From: DASPXY01 sp038227745
GTDB taxonomy: Bacteria > Planctomycetota > Planctomycetia > Gemmatales > Gemmataceae
Assembly (NCBI GenBank): GCA_038227745.1
Contig: JBBRPS010000040.1
Coordinates: forward strand, 1-24,129
DNA: 24,129 bases
Reading direction: 5' to 3'
The translations under genes were made by a program, and so were the position numbers. The notes beneath the pieces are model-generated. The model was not told the origin of the DNA, searched no databases, and saw only the letters and a program-made list of their open reading frames with translations. Shown here piece after piece: positions 15,821 to 23,514 of this stretch (within the stretch, counting starts at the first letter, position 1; the number at the start of each line of letters is the position of its first letter).

Positions 15821-16318
15821 TCAAGGGACCAGCAGGGCGTCCAGGTCGGCCTGCGTTTGCGTAACCGGGTCGAATGTGACCAGGCCCTCGGCTTGCGCTG
15901 CTTTCAGCAGTCGCCTGTCGGAGGTGACCAACACGAGGCCATTGCCGCCCGCCTGCAGGTTCGCCGCGAGATCCAATGCGGACCGCAGAAGGACCCCGTC
16001 TGTCGAGTTGATGGAATAGGTCACGATGAGCGGTACGGCCGCTGTCACCATCGCGTCGTCCGCGGCCACTCTCCGAACGGTCGGGGCGCTGAGGATCTCC
16101 GCCCCGAGGTCGAGTATCGCCTGGGAGAACGCCGCTGCGGAGAGCTTGCCGCCGTTTTTCTTCCGGACGAGGATCGACACTACCTCGGCGATGCCGATGT
16201 TGAAGACGATGAAGCGGTGAGGCGCCACCTGGACAAACAGGTGATCGAGGAGGGGCGCCCCGACCTCTGGCACGTAACGCTTGACGAGGGCGCTGGCGTC
16301 GAGGTAAACGAACTTCAC
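15821..16318 (-). CDS. PIN-domain ribonuclease, VapC-like toxin
   Basis: This is a 165-residue protein with a PIN fold. It starts VYLDASALVKRYV with Asp7, has Glu45 (IAEVVSIL), Asp107 (STDGVLLRSAL) and Asp134 (VTSDRRLLKAA). This is the expected acidic set that binds metal for RNA cleavage. The start is a GTG at 16318 that overlaps the stop of the upstream gene in a GTGA, the usual arrangement in toxin-antitoxin pairs. It carries no signal peptide. Family members cut tRNA, rRNA or mRNA; the target here is unknown. The PQQ-like gene begins 66 bp downstream. Confidence 0.85.
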   Translation of the reverse strand: MKFVYLDASALVKRYVPEVGAPLLDHLFVQVAPHRFIVFNIGIAEVVSILVRKKNGGKLSAAAFSQAILDLGAEILSAPTVRRVAADDAMVTAAVPLIVTYSINSTDGVLLRSALDLAANLQAGGNGLVLVTSDRRLLKAAQAEGLVTFDPVTQTQADLDALLVP

Positions 16319-16635
16319 TCCCCTCCCTCCTCCTCGCGCATCTCAATAATTCCACGGCTGAACTCGTTGTCCTCCGGCTTGAAGCCGCAGGCGGCGATCA
16401 TCCGCCGCACGTTCTCTGCCCCGATCGGCTCGCCGCGGATGCCCAGGATTTCGAGGGCCTTCGCCCAGCCGGCAGCCATCGCTCCCGCAGACAGTGCGGT
16501 GTCGCGGAGCAGCCGTGCCCCACGTTCGGCAGCGGTCTCCTCGGCGGGCCGCCCCATCAGGGCCTGCCGCAGGCGGACGAGTTCCGCTTCCACCGCCGTC
16601 AGGCGCTCCGCGAACGCCTCCAGGGAAATCGTCAT
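16315..16635 (-). CDS. Antitoxin-like partner of the PIN toxin
   Basis: This is a 106-residue acidic protein; the ATG at 16635 has GGAGC 8 nt upstream. Residues 5-30 form a coiled coil (LEAFAERLTAVEAELVRLRQ). A conserved AERGARLLR block follows, then a helical part and a C-terminal signature NEFSRGIIEMREEEGGE. No ribbon-helix-helix, AbrB or Phd domain is seen, so it is not a classical VapB. Its overlap with the PIN gene indicates that it is the cognate antitoxin or a partner protein. A close paralogue lies 55 bp upstream. Confidence 0.7.
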   Translation of the reverse strand: MTISLEAFAERLTAVEAELVRLRQALMGRPAEETAAERGARLLRDTALSAGAMAAGWAKALEILGIRGEPIGAENVRRMIAACGFKPEDNEFSRGIIEMREEEGGE

Positions 16636-16690
16636 GTTGTTGCTCCAAACGGGTGGCTATCGCGCGCGACCTCGGCCTGAACTGCGCCCA

Positions 16691-16996
16691 CTATTCCTCG
16701 CGCATGTCGATGATCCCGCGGCTGAATTCATTCGCTTCCGGGTTAACCCCGGACGCGAGCATCATCTTCCTCAGCTTCTCGGGGCCGACCGGCTCACCCA
16801 CAATACCCATCTCCTGAAATGCCTTCGCTACTGCCGCGTCCAGGGCGGGCTGACTGGCGCTGGCCTCGCGCAGCAAACGTGCGCCGCGCTCGGCGGGCGT
16901 TTCCGCGGCGGGCGGCCCCGTCACAGATTTCCGCAAGCCGGCCAGTTCCTCTTCCACTGCCGCCAGTCGTCTCTCCAGGTCTTCCAACGTCGCCAT
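16691..16996 (-). CDS. Toxin-less paralogue of the antitoxin-like protein
   Basis: This is a 101-residue protein; the ATG at 16996 has GGAGG 9 nt upstream, and the open frame to 17059 adds an unconserved extension. It aligns with its neighbour along its whole length: coiled coil LERRLAAVEEELAGLRK, then ETPAERGARLLREA, a helix ending in GIVGEPVGPEKLRKMM, and the signature NEFSRGIIDMREE. No PIN gene follows directly. The pair most likely arose by tandem duplication. It may cross-regulate the downstream toxin pair or be a remnant of a second one. Confidence 0.65.
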   Translation of the reverse strand: MATLEDLERRLAAVEEELAGLRKSVTGPPAAETPAERGARLLREASASQPALDAAVAKAFQEMGIVGEPVGPEKLRKMMLASGVNPEANEFSRGIIDMREE

Positions 16997-17112
16997 CGGA
17001 GTCTTCCTCCACGCAGTCCTCTCACCGACCCCGCTACCCCATTGTATCCGAGCCCTCACCGGCCGGTCACCGGCAACTTGCTGAGGTCGCTCGCGCGGGG
17101 CCGGGCCTGACG

Positions 17113-17141
17113 TTTTCCGGCCCTGGCGGATCAGGTAGAAT
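17113..17141 (+). promoter_or_regulatory. Possible thiolase promoter
   Basis: TAGAAT (17136-17141) matches five of six bases of the -10 consensus and lies 17 bp after TTTTCC (17113-17118), a weak -35. It sits 44 bp before the thiolase start in the divergent gap. Confidence 0.3.
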
Positions 17142-17184
17142 GAAGAGAGTAACGCTTCCGCCCGACCCGTCCGAGGGAACGCCG

Positions 17185-18363
17185 ATGACCGAGGCCCTCC
17201 TCCTCTCCGCGGTGCGCACGCCGATCGGCAAATACCTGGGCGCCCTGGCCGACGTGCCGGCGCCGCAGCTCGGCGCCGCCGCCGTCGCCGAGGCCGTCTG
17301 CCGTGCCGGCGCCCCGCCGGGGCGCATCGACGAGGTCATCATGGGCTGCGTCCTGCAGGCGGGCGTGGGCCAGAACCCGGCGCGGCAGGCGGCCCTGAAG
17401 GCGGGCCTGCCCGACACCGTCGCCGCCTTCACGGTCAACAAAGTATGCGGCTCGGGCCTCAAGGCGGTCATGCTCGCCGCCCAGGCGATCCGCGCCGGCG
17501 ACGCCGACCTGGTCGTCGCCGGCGGCATGGAAAACATGAGCCGCGCCCCCTACCTGCTCTTCGGCGCCCGCACCGGCTGGAAGTACGGCGACCAGAAGGC
17601 GGTCGACGCGATGATCCACGATGGCCTGTGGTGCGCCTTCGAGGGTTGGCACATGGGCGAGGCCGCCGAGCACATCGCCGCCAGGTGTGAAGTCACGCGC
17701 GCCGACCAGGACCGCTTCGCCGCGCAGAGCCACCGGCGCGCCATCGCCGCCTGGGAGAGCGGCGCCTTCCATGCCGAGGTGGTGCCGGTCACGGTCGGCA
17801 GTGGCCCCAAGGCGCGGACGCTGAGCCGCGACGAGGGCATGCGCCCCGAGAGCACGGCGGAGGCACTGGCGAAGCTGCGGCCCGCCTTTCGCGCGGGCGG
17901 CACGGTGACGGCCGGCAACGCCTCGATGCTGAGCGACGGCGCCGCCGCCGTGGTCGTCGCCTCGGTCCGAGCCGCGGAGGAACTGGGTGCCAAACCCCTG
18001 GCACGGGTCGTGGCCTACGCCACGGGCGGCGTGGCGCCGAAGGACATCTTCATCGCCCCGGTCCACGCGGTGCGGCAGGTGCTGGACAAAAGCGGGCTGG
18101 CGCTGAAGGACATCGATTTGTTCGAGATGAACGAGGCGTTCGCGGCGCAGATGCTGGCGTGCGGCAAGGGGCTGGGGCTGGACGAGAGCAAGGTGAACGT
18201 GAACGGCGGGGCGATCGCACTGGGGCACCCGATCGGCGGATCGGGAGCGCGCGTGCTGGTGACGCTGCTGTACGCGCTGCAGCAGCGCGGGCTGCGGCGC
18301 GGGCTGGTGTCCTTGTGCCTGGGCGGCGGCAACGCGGTGGCGATGATCGTGGAGCGCGTTTGA
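17185..18363 (+). CDS. Acetyl-CoA C-acetyltransferase (thiolase)
   Basis: This is a 392-residue thiolase of normal length. The ATG at 17185 has GAGGGA about 6 nt upstream; the frame stays open further 5' without a better site. It begins LLSAVRTPIGKYLGAL. The acyl-carrying Cys88 is in NKVCGSGLKAV. GGMENMSRAPYLL, NEAFAAQML, ALGHPIGGSGARV (His348) and CLGGGNAVA (Cys378, the general acid/base) are the other thiolase signatures. It condenses two acetyl-CoA or cleaves acetoacetyl-CoA in the cytoplasm. Biosynthetic and degradative members cannot be told apart here. No beta-oxidation, PHB or mevalonate genes are adjacent. A 71-bp palindrome follows 27 nt after the stop. Confidence 0.95.
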   Translation: MTEALLLSAVRTPIGKYLGALADVPAPQLGAAAVAEAVCRAGAPPGRIDEVIMGCVLQAGVGQNPARQAALKAGLPDTVAAFTVNKVCGSGLKAVMLAAQAIRAGDADLVVAGGMENMSRAPYLLFGARTGWKYGDQKAVDAMIHDGLWCAFEGWHMGEAAEHIAARCEVTRADQDRFAAQSHRRAIAAWESGAFHAEVVPVTVGSGPKARTLSRDEGMRPESTAEALAKLRPAFRAGGTVTAGNASMLSDGAAAVVVASVRAAEELGAKPLARVVAYATGGVAPKDIFIAPVHAVRQVLDKSGLALKDIDLFEMNEAFAAQMLACGKGLGLDESKVNVNGGAIALGHPIGGSGARVLVTLLYALQQRGLRRGLVSLCLGGGNAVAMIVERV

Positions 18364-18693
18364 ATTCGGGGAGGTATTACTGCGGCACGAAAGATCCTCA
18401 CACAAGCCCGACGCGCCAGCGAGGGGCCCTCGCTGGCGCGTCGAGCTTGTGTGAGGATCTTACCCGCCGGAGGAATAGCCGACCTGGAAACGACCCGCGC
18501 CGAGATGGCGGAGGCCCGTCGAGCCGCAGCGACACCCAGTCCTGGTGGGCGGCGTAGGGCGTGGCAAGCTCAGCCTCTTGTTTGTCCGCGCGCGAGTGGC
18601 TACGATACGCTGCAACCTCGGACCCAGCACCCTGGTGTGGGCGGTCGGAGACCGGGCACGGCCCCGAGAGCGACCACCGCGGAGAGCAAGTCG
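18364..18693 (+). other. Intergenic region with palindrome and weak promoter candidate
   Basis: Apart from the palindrome at 18391-18461, this 330-bp stretch holds no gene I can support. A weak promoter-like pair TTGTTT (18579-18584), 16 bp, TACGAT (18601-18606) points toward the zinc-ribbon gene at 18694. Confidence 0.4.
18391..18461. repeat. 35-bp-arm palindrome 3' of the thiolase gene
   Basis: Arms 18391-18425 and 18427-18461 are inverted copies with one mismatch (18408) around a single base. The core ACACAAGCCCGACGCGCCAG followed by CGAGG matches the palindrome at 20496-20578 except at two positions, and those two differ in both arms together, so pairing is kept. The outer nine bases (AAGATCCTC) are not shared. 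No T-tract follows. Confidence 0.9.
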
Positions 18694-19584
18694 ATGCCGA
18701 TCTACGCGCAATGTCCCTGTGGCCAGACGCTCCAGGTGCCGGACCAGTACGCCGGCATGCAGGGCAAGTGTCCCAAGTGCGGCAGTGTCGTGGTCTTCCC
18801 CACTGCCGCCCCGGGGGGCGCGCCCGCGGCACCCCCTCAGCCGGCGCCCCCTCAGCCGCCGCCCGCGCAAGCGCCCACGGCGCCGCCTGCATACATGGCG
18901 CCGCCCGCGTACACGCCGCCGGCCTACCCCCAGACAACTCCCCCGGCCGCGGGCGGCTACCCGCTCGCGCCGCCAGCAGCGCCGCCCCCGCCGGGCGCCT
19001 ACGCGCCCCCCGCAGCGGGAGGTTATGCGCCGCCCGCTCCCGGAGGCTACCCGCCCCCCTCGCCCCCCGGACCGTCCCAGCCGCCGATGAGCACGCAGGA
19101 ACTCGTCAACCTCATCTGTCTGCCGGCCGGGCTGTTCTGCCTCTTCCTCCTGGTTATCGCGTGCATGCTGCCCTGGCGCGTGGGGACGGCCAGCGGGTCG
19201 GGAGTCGGCATTGGCGACGCCGGGATTTTCCTGATATTCTGTCTCCTTCTCGGGGGCTTGTGCGGACTGACTTACCGCTTCAAGACCTTGCTGCCCTTCG
19301 CCGCCACGGTCGCCGCCGGCTTCGGCATCTTTGCCTTTTTCTTTATGCTTGGCGGAGTTATGCAGCACATCCACGTCGCCAGCGTCGGACTCTGGATCGG
19401 GCTGATCATGTCCATGGGGACGGCCGGCGCCTTCATCACGCTCGCCCTCTTCCGGCCCCTCGAAGCGCCGGCTCTGCAATCTCTCCCGCTGCCGTTCATG
19501 AATCCGCACGGCGGCATGATAACGGCCGTCACTGCCGGCGTGATGCTGGGGTTCCTGTACATGATCCTGGCGGCGGTGTCCTGA
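18694..19584 (+). CDS. Zinc-ribbon, proline-rich membrane protein (first of a pair)
   Basis: This is a 296-residue protein; the ATG at 18694 has GGAGAG about 8 nt upstream. The N-terminus is a zinc ribbon with Cys7, Cys9, Cys26 and Cys29 (QCPCGQTLQVPDQYAG...GKCPKCG). Residues 37-132 are a disordered Pro/Ala/Gly/Tyr segment with repeated AGGY(A/P)PP units. About five hydrophobic segments follow (roughly 138-158, 176-194, 200-222, 229-252, 275-293). The ribbon and linker should be cytoplasmic. The layout is frequent in planctomycetes and has no assigned function. The next gene encodes a protein of the same architecture 92 bp downstream, so the two are probably co-transcribed and may pair. Confidence 0.75.
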   Translation: MPIYAQCPCGQTLQVPDQYAGMQGKCPKCGSVVVFPTAAPGGAPAAPPQPAPPQPPPAQAPTAPPAYMAPPAYTPPAYPQTTPPAAGGYPLAPPAAPPPPGAYAPPAAGGYAPPAPGGYPPPSPPGPSQPPMSTQELVNLICLPAGLFCLFLLVIACMLPWRVGTASGSGVGIGDAGIFLIFCLLLGGLCGLTYRFKTLLPFAATVAAGFGIFAFFFMLGGVMQHIHVASVGLWIGLIMSMGTAGAFITLALFRPLEAPALQSLPLPFMNPHGGMITAVTAGVMLGFLYMILAAVS

Positions 19585-19676
19585 GGGCCGACCCGACGAC
19601 CCTTCCCCGCGCGGGACACCATCTTGAGACGGCGGCCAGAGCTTCCGCTCGCCGCCAGACCAGCGAGGAACAGACG

Positions 19677-20450
19677 ATGCCGATCGAGACCGTGTGTCCG
19701 GGGTGTGCCGAAAGATTGTCGGTGCCCGACGAGTATGCGAACAGGCAGGGCAAGTGCCCGAGGTGTGGCACGATGGTGACCTTCCTGCCGGGGGGACCGC
19801 CCGCGGCGGCACCGCCCGCGGTGCTGGCGGCCCCGGCGCCCCCACCGGCGGCCTACGAGCCGCAAGCCACCTTCTCCGTCCCCGCCTACGGCGCGGCCGG
19901 CCAGCCGGCGCCGTCCGGCTACCCGGCGCCCCCGCCCGGGCCGCCGCGCGACAACACGGAGTTGTTCACGATCCTCGGCGTGTCGGGCGCGACCTTCTTC
20001 CTCGCGCTGCTCGCCATCTCCACCTTCCTGCGCTGGATCAGCGTCGGCGCCCCGCCCCCGTTGAACCGCTCGGGGGTGCAGTTCGGCGACGGACGGATCA
20101 TCCTCCTGCTCTCCCTCGTGCTCGCCGCCGCCGCGGGCCTGAACTTCCTGTCGCGGAAGTTCCTGCCGCTGAGCATGGTGTGCGCCGGTGCCTTTGCCAG
20201 CTTCACGTTTGTCGTGCTGCTGGCCCATCTGGGGACCTTCGCGGGCGCGGGCGTCTTCCTCGGCCTGTTCGCGGCGATCGGGGCGATGGGCACGACCATC
20301 TGGACGGCGGTGCGGCTGCCGCTGCTGCTCGAGTTGCCGGGGGCTGCCGCACAGCCGAGCTTCGTGCGGACCTTCGGCGCCCTGCTCGGCACGCAGACGG
20401 CGGCGGTCGTCCTCGCCCTGTTCTACTGGATCCTTCACGCCATCCTGTAA
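19677..20450 (+). CDS. Zinc-ribbon, proline-rich membrane protein (second of a pair)
   Basis: This is a 257-residue paralogue of the preceding protein. The ATG at 19677 has GAGGAA about 7 nt upstream. The zinc ribbon has Cys7, Cys10, Cys27 and Cys30 (VCPGCAERLSVPDEYAN...GKCPRCG), here the regular C-x2-C form rather than C-x-C. A shorter Pro/Ala-rich linker (about 38-102) leads into about five membrane segments, starting with FTILGVSGATFFLALLAIS and ending with TAAVVLALFYWILHAIL. The membrane part keeps the order of its neighbour, including the LRW/LPW turn after helix 1 and a GDGRI/GDAGI loop before helix 2, which supports tandem duplication. Function unknown. Confidence 0.75.
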   Translation: MPIETVCPGCAERLSVPDEYANRQGKCPRCGTMVTFLPGGPPAAAPPAVLAAPAPPPAAYEPQATFSVPAYGAAGQPAPSGYPAPPPGPPRDNTELFTILGVSGATFFLALLAISTFLRWISVGAPPPLNRSGVQFGDGRIILLLSLVLAAAAGLNFLSRKFLPLSMVCAGAFASFTFVVLLAHLGTFAGAGVFLGLFAAIGAMGTTIWTAVRLPLLLELPGAAAQPSFVRTFGALLGTQTAAVVLALFYWILHAIL

Positions 20451-20495
20451 GGGGGCTACCCGGGGTTGGCACGACTTCCGGGGAGTTATACTGGC

Positions 20496-20578
20496 CGCGG
20501 GGTGATCTGACACAAGCCCGAAGCGCAAGCGAGGAGATCCCTCGCTTGCGCTTCGGGCTTGTGTCAGATCACCCCGCG
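20496..20578. repeat. Perfect 39-bp-arm palindrome
   Basis: Arms 20496-20534 and 20540-20578 pair without mismatch around AGATC. It starts 45 nt after the stop at 20450. The remaining bases up to the lipoprotein gene at 20761 (about 180 bp) show no gene; they should hold its promoter, which I could not assign. The inner 26 bp recur at 18391-18461 and as a half copy at 10261-10289; the outer arm GGGGTGATCTG does not. Confidence 0.92.
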
Positions 20579-20760
20579 TTGGGTATAAGACTGCTCCGCC
20601 GCCGGCGCTTTTGCCCTTGATTCCCCGCGGCATCCTCGTTACAAGCCGCCCCACTTCTCGGGTGTTTCAAACGCCGCCGCCCACCCTGCACAGGAAGGCA
20701 GGGCACCGCCCGCTCGCGGGCGCCGGCGCGGACCGTCAACCCAGTGGGGAGAGGATGACC

Positions 20761-21444
20761 ATGGGCAAGAAGCCTGTGCTGGGCCTGGTGGGGGCGTTCC
20801 TTGCCGGCATGGCGCTCACCGGGTGCGAGAGCACCCGTCAAAAGACCTTCACGCCGCCGATCGCGCGGAGCGGCCAGGTGGCCTCTCGTCCCGGCGCCAG
20901 CGGCCAGACGCCCGTCGCCCCGGATTATGCGCGCACCACACCAGGCGGCTCCCCGGGCCTGAACAATCCCGTCGGCCTGCCGGGCGGCGGTTCTCCTGGC
21001 GGCCTGCCGACGGGCGGGGGCGTCAGCCCTGCGGGCGGTCTGAACCAGCCGAGCATCCCGAACAATACGCAGCGGCCTGCGAATGTGTCGTTTAACATGA
21101 ACAACCCGGCGCCCCCGCCGCCCAGTTCTCCGGCGCCGCTCGGTGGCAGCGTATCGAGTGGCATCAGCCCGAACCCCAACCAGAGTCAGTCGGGTGGATC
21201 GCCGTCGGGCTTCACGGTGCCGCCTGGCCCGAATGACCCGTTCGCCTCGGGCGCCCAGCAGCCGGGCAGCATGGCACCGCTGCAACCGGCGCCGGTCGTC
21301 CCGAACGCCGCCACGATCGGCCTGACCCCTGCCTCGCGCCCGAATGTCCAGACGAACCCGTACCCGGAGACGACCTCGCCCAGCCCGGGCGTCCCGCCGT
21401 TGCCTTCGCCGCCTGGCCAGGGCCCCGGGACCATGCAGCCCTGA
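20761..21444 (+). CDS. Low-complexity lipoprotein
   Basis: This is a 227-residue protein. An ATG at 20755 is also in frame, but GGGGAG (20747-20752) is correctly spaced (8 nt) for the ATG at 20761. The N-terminus KKPVLGLVGAFLAGMALTGC has a lipobox with Cys22 (LTGC), so the protein is lipid-anchored after export. The rest is almost entirely Pro, Gly, Ser, Asn and Gln, with no aromatic core or recognisable domain (GLPGGGSPGGLPTGGG, NNPAPPPPSSPAP). It is likely disordered and may act as an envelope spacer. Asn/Gln-rich and Pro/Gly-rich stretches alternate rather than forming exact repeats. Confidence 0.7.
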   Translation: MGKKPVLGLVGAFLAGMALTGCESTRQKTFTPPIARSGQVASRPGASGQTPVAPDYARTTPGGSPGLNNPVGLPGGGSPGGLPTGGGVSPAGGLNQPSIPNNTQRPANVSFNMNNPAPPPPSSPAPLGGSVSSGISPNPNQSQSGGSPSGFTVPPGPNDPFASGAQQPGSMAPLQPAPVVPNAATIGLTPASRPNVQTNPYPETTSPSPGVPPLPSPPGQGPGTMQP

Positions 21445-21481
21445 CCGTCGCGGACTCACGAGCCTGACGCCCGCGGAAGAG

Positions 21482-21560
21482 AACGCGGAGGAGGCGAATG
21501 GGTCAGGACGAGCGCGGATCCGATCCGCGCTCGTCCTGACCCATCCGCCTCCTCCGCGTT
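21482..21560. repeat. 39-bp-arm palindrome 3' of the lipoprotein gene
   Basis: Arms 21482-21520 and 21522-21560 are inverted copies with one mismatch (A/G) around a single base; the centre is GGATCCGATCC. It starts 37 nt after the stop. A short T-containing stretch (TTTTGTTG) follows on the plus strand, the only case in this window that resembles an intrinsic terminator. Confidence 0.88.
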
Positions 21561-21744
21561 TTGTTGCCTTCCGCAGGCCCAGGACCGTAGGTTAGCCCAC
21601 GACGAGCGGATCGTCTTTTCCCCGGGCCTTCGGCGCTGCGTCTGCCCTCCCGGGACTTTCCTGCCGAAATCTCCTCCCCGCGGCCGGCGCGAAGGGTTAT
21701 CATGAAGGGAAGAATCGTCCGCGGCACTGACAAGGTGGGCCTTC

Positions 21745-23400
21745 ATGCGTCCGCTGCTCCTGTTCCTCCTCACCTGGCCGGCTCCGAGCGTTGCGCAGCC
21801 CGCCGGCACCCCGGGGGCGGAAGCCGCGGCCGATGAAAAGGCCCTGCGGGCGGCCGGCCTGCGGACCGACGACGCCGCTCTGCTCGACTTCTTCCGCGGC
21901 CGCACCCTCTCGTCCGTCCAGAAGGACCAGTACGGCGGCCTCATCAAGGACCTCAGCTCCCCCCGTTACACGAAACGGGTCCAGGCCACCGAGAACCTCG
22001 CGAAGTCCGGCTACCTCGTCAAGCCCCTGCTCGTCCAGGTCACGCGCGAACCCGCGGACTGCGAGGCCGCGCGGCGGGCGCAGCTCTGCCTGTCGAAACT
22101 GGAGCACGATCCGGACGCGGGACTCGCCGCCGCCGCGGCACGGCTGCTCGCCGGACGCAAGCCCGCCGGCACCGTCGCGGTGTTGCTCGCCTACCTGCCC
22201 TTCGCCGCGGACGGCCCCGTGATCGAGGAGGTGGTGGCGGCGCTGGCGGTGGTGTCCGTGCGCGACGGCAAGCCCAACCGCGCTCTCGTCGCGGCGCTGC
22301 GCGACCCGCTGCCCCTGACGCGGACCGCCGCCGCCGAGGCCCTCTGCCGCGCCGGCCGCGGCGAGTTCAAGAGCGACTTCCTGGCGGCGCTGAAGGTGCG
22401 CGACCCCGAGGCCCGGCTGCGCCTGGCGCTGGCCCTCTTCGAGCGGCGCCACCGCGAGGCGTTGCCGGCCCTGATCGACCTGCTCGCCGAACTGCCCGCG
22501 CACGAGGTCTGGCGCGCCGAGGAGGCGCTGCGGCTGGCGGCGGGCGACCGCGGCCCCGACGTCCTCGCCGGCCCCGACACGCCCGCGAAGAAGGTGCGCG
22601 ACGCCTGGGCGGCCTGGTGGGCGAAACACGGGCCGGCCACCGACCTGGCGAAGCTCGACCTGACGCCGCGCCTCCTCGGCCACACCCTCATCACCCAGAT
22701 GGACCCGCGCAGCGGCTCGGGCCGGGTGTTCGAGCTGGGCCCTGACAGACAGGTCAAGTGGGAGTTCGCGGACGTGCGCTACCCCGTGGACGCCCAGGTC
22801 ACCGGCCACAACCGCGTCCTGGTCGCCGAGTACCTGGGGCGGCGGGTGAGTGAGCGCGACTTCAAAGGTAAGGTGATCTGGGAAAAGCGGGTGGAACTGC
22901 CGATCGCCTGCCAGCGGCTACCGAGCGGCCACACCTTCATTGCCACGCGCCGCCAACTCCTCGTCCTCGACCGCGCCGGCAAGGAAGTGTTTACCTATCA
23001 TCACCAAGCGACTAGTATCTCAGCCGCCCGCAAGCTGCGCGACGGGCAGACCGTGTTCGTCTCGGGCGGCAACCTGGTGCGCCTGGACCCGGCCGGCAAG
23101 CAGGTGAAGAGTTTCCCCGTCGGGCTGGTGTACACGCTCGGCGGCAACATCGACGCCCTGGCGAACGGGCACGTGCTGGTGCCGGAGTACAATCACAACA
23201 AGGTGACCGAGTACGACCCCGACGGCAGGATGTGCTGGTCGGTGGCCGTGCGCTTCCCGATCTCCGCCGTGCGCCTGGCGAACGGGCACACGCTGGTGGT
23301 GAGCATGGCCGAGCAGCGCGTCGTGGAGTTCGACCGCGAAGGCCATGAGGTGTGGGCGTACGCGCTCCCGGGGCGCCTGTGGCGGGCGCGCGGCCGTTGA
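21745..23400 (+). CDS. Secreted HEAT-repeat plus beta-propeller protein
   Basis: This is a 551-residue protein; the ATG at 21745 follows AAGGTGG. A short signal peptide (MRPLLLFLLTWPAPSVA) indicates export. Residues about 40-290 are paired helices of HEAT/armadillo type (RRAQLCLSKLEHD, LTRTAAAEALCRAGR, ALPALIDLLAELPA). Residues about 300-551 form a propeller of NHL/PQQ-like strands with recurring 'NGHVLV', 'GHTFIATRR', 'NHNKVTEYDPDGR' and 'ANGHTLVVSM' units. This pattern is usual in planctomycete secreted proteins. It probably serves in protein or polymer binding; no catalytic motif is seen. The next gene encodes a protein related in its helical half. Confidence 0.75.
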   Translation: MRPLLLFLLTWPAPSVAQPAGTPGAEAAADEKALRAAGLRTDDAALLDFFRGRTLSSVQKDQYGGLIKDLSSPRYTKRVQATENLAKSGYLVKPLLVQVTREPADCEAARRAQLCLSKLEHDPDAGLAAAAARLLAGRKPAGTVAVLLAYLPFAADGPVIEEVVAALAVVSVRDGKPNRALVAALRDPLPLTRTAAAEALCRAGRGEFKSDFLAALKVRDPEARLRLALALFERRHREALPALIDLLAELPAHEVWRAEEALRLAAGDRGPDVLAGPDTPAKKVRDAWAAWWAKHGPATDLAKLDLTPRLLGHTLITQMDPRSGSGRVFELGPDRQVKWEFADVRYPVDAQVTGHNRVLVAEYLGRRVSERDFKGKVIWEKRVELPIACQRLPSGHTFIATRRQLLVLDRAGKEVFTYHHQATSISAARKLRDGQTVFVSGGNLVRLDPAGKQVKSFPVGLVYTLGGNIDALANGHVLVPEYNHNKVTEYDPDGRMCWSVAVRFPISAVRLANGHTLVVSMAEQRVVEFDREGHEVWAYALPGRLWRARGR

Positions 23401-23431
23401 GACGTCCCTTTGTTGACGGCCGAGAATGAAT

Positions 23432-23492
23432 GTTTAGCGACGCCTTGCAGAAGCGTTCCTGCGAAAATCGCTTCTGCAAGGCATCGCTAAAC
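23432..23492. repeat. 24-bp-arm hairpin 3' of the HEAT/propeller gene
   Basis: Arms 23432-23455 and 23469-23492 pair with one mismatch around a 13-nt loop. The ends GTTTAGC/GCTAAAC are the same as those of the palindrome at 12300-12362, although the interiors differ. It lies 31 nt after the stop and ends 22 nt before the next ATG. Confidence 0.85.
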
Positions 23493-23514
23493 CGCGAGTT
23501 CTGAGGAGTCTGCC

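Noticed and set aside
18460..18693. Remnant of a minus-strand gene 5' of the zinc-ribbon gene
   Set aside because: Short protein-like stretches appear in two different frames, but with no start, no stop pattern and no family I recognise.
18391..20578. CRISPR array made of the repeated palindromes
   Set aside because: Copies are single, far apart, separated by genes and self-complementary over their full length; there are no regular spacers and no cas genes.
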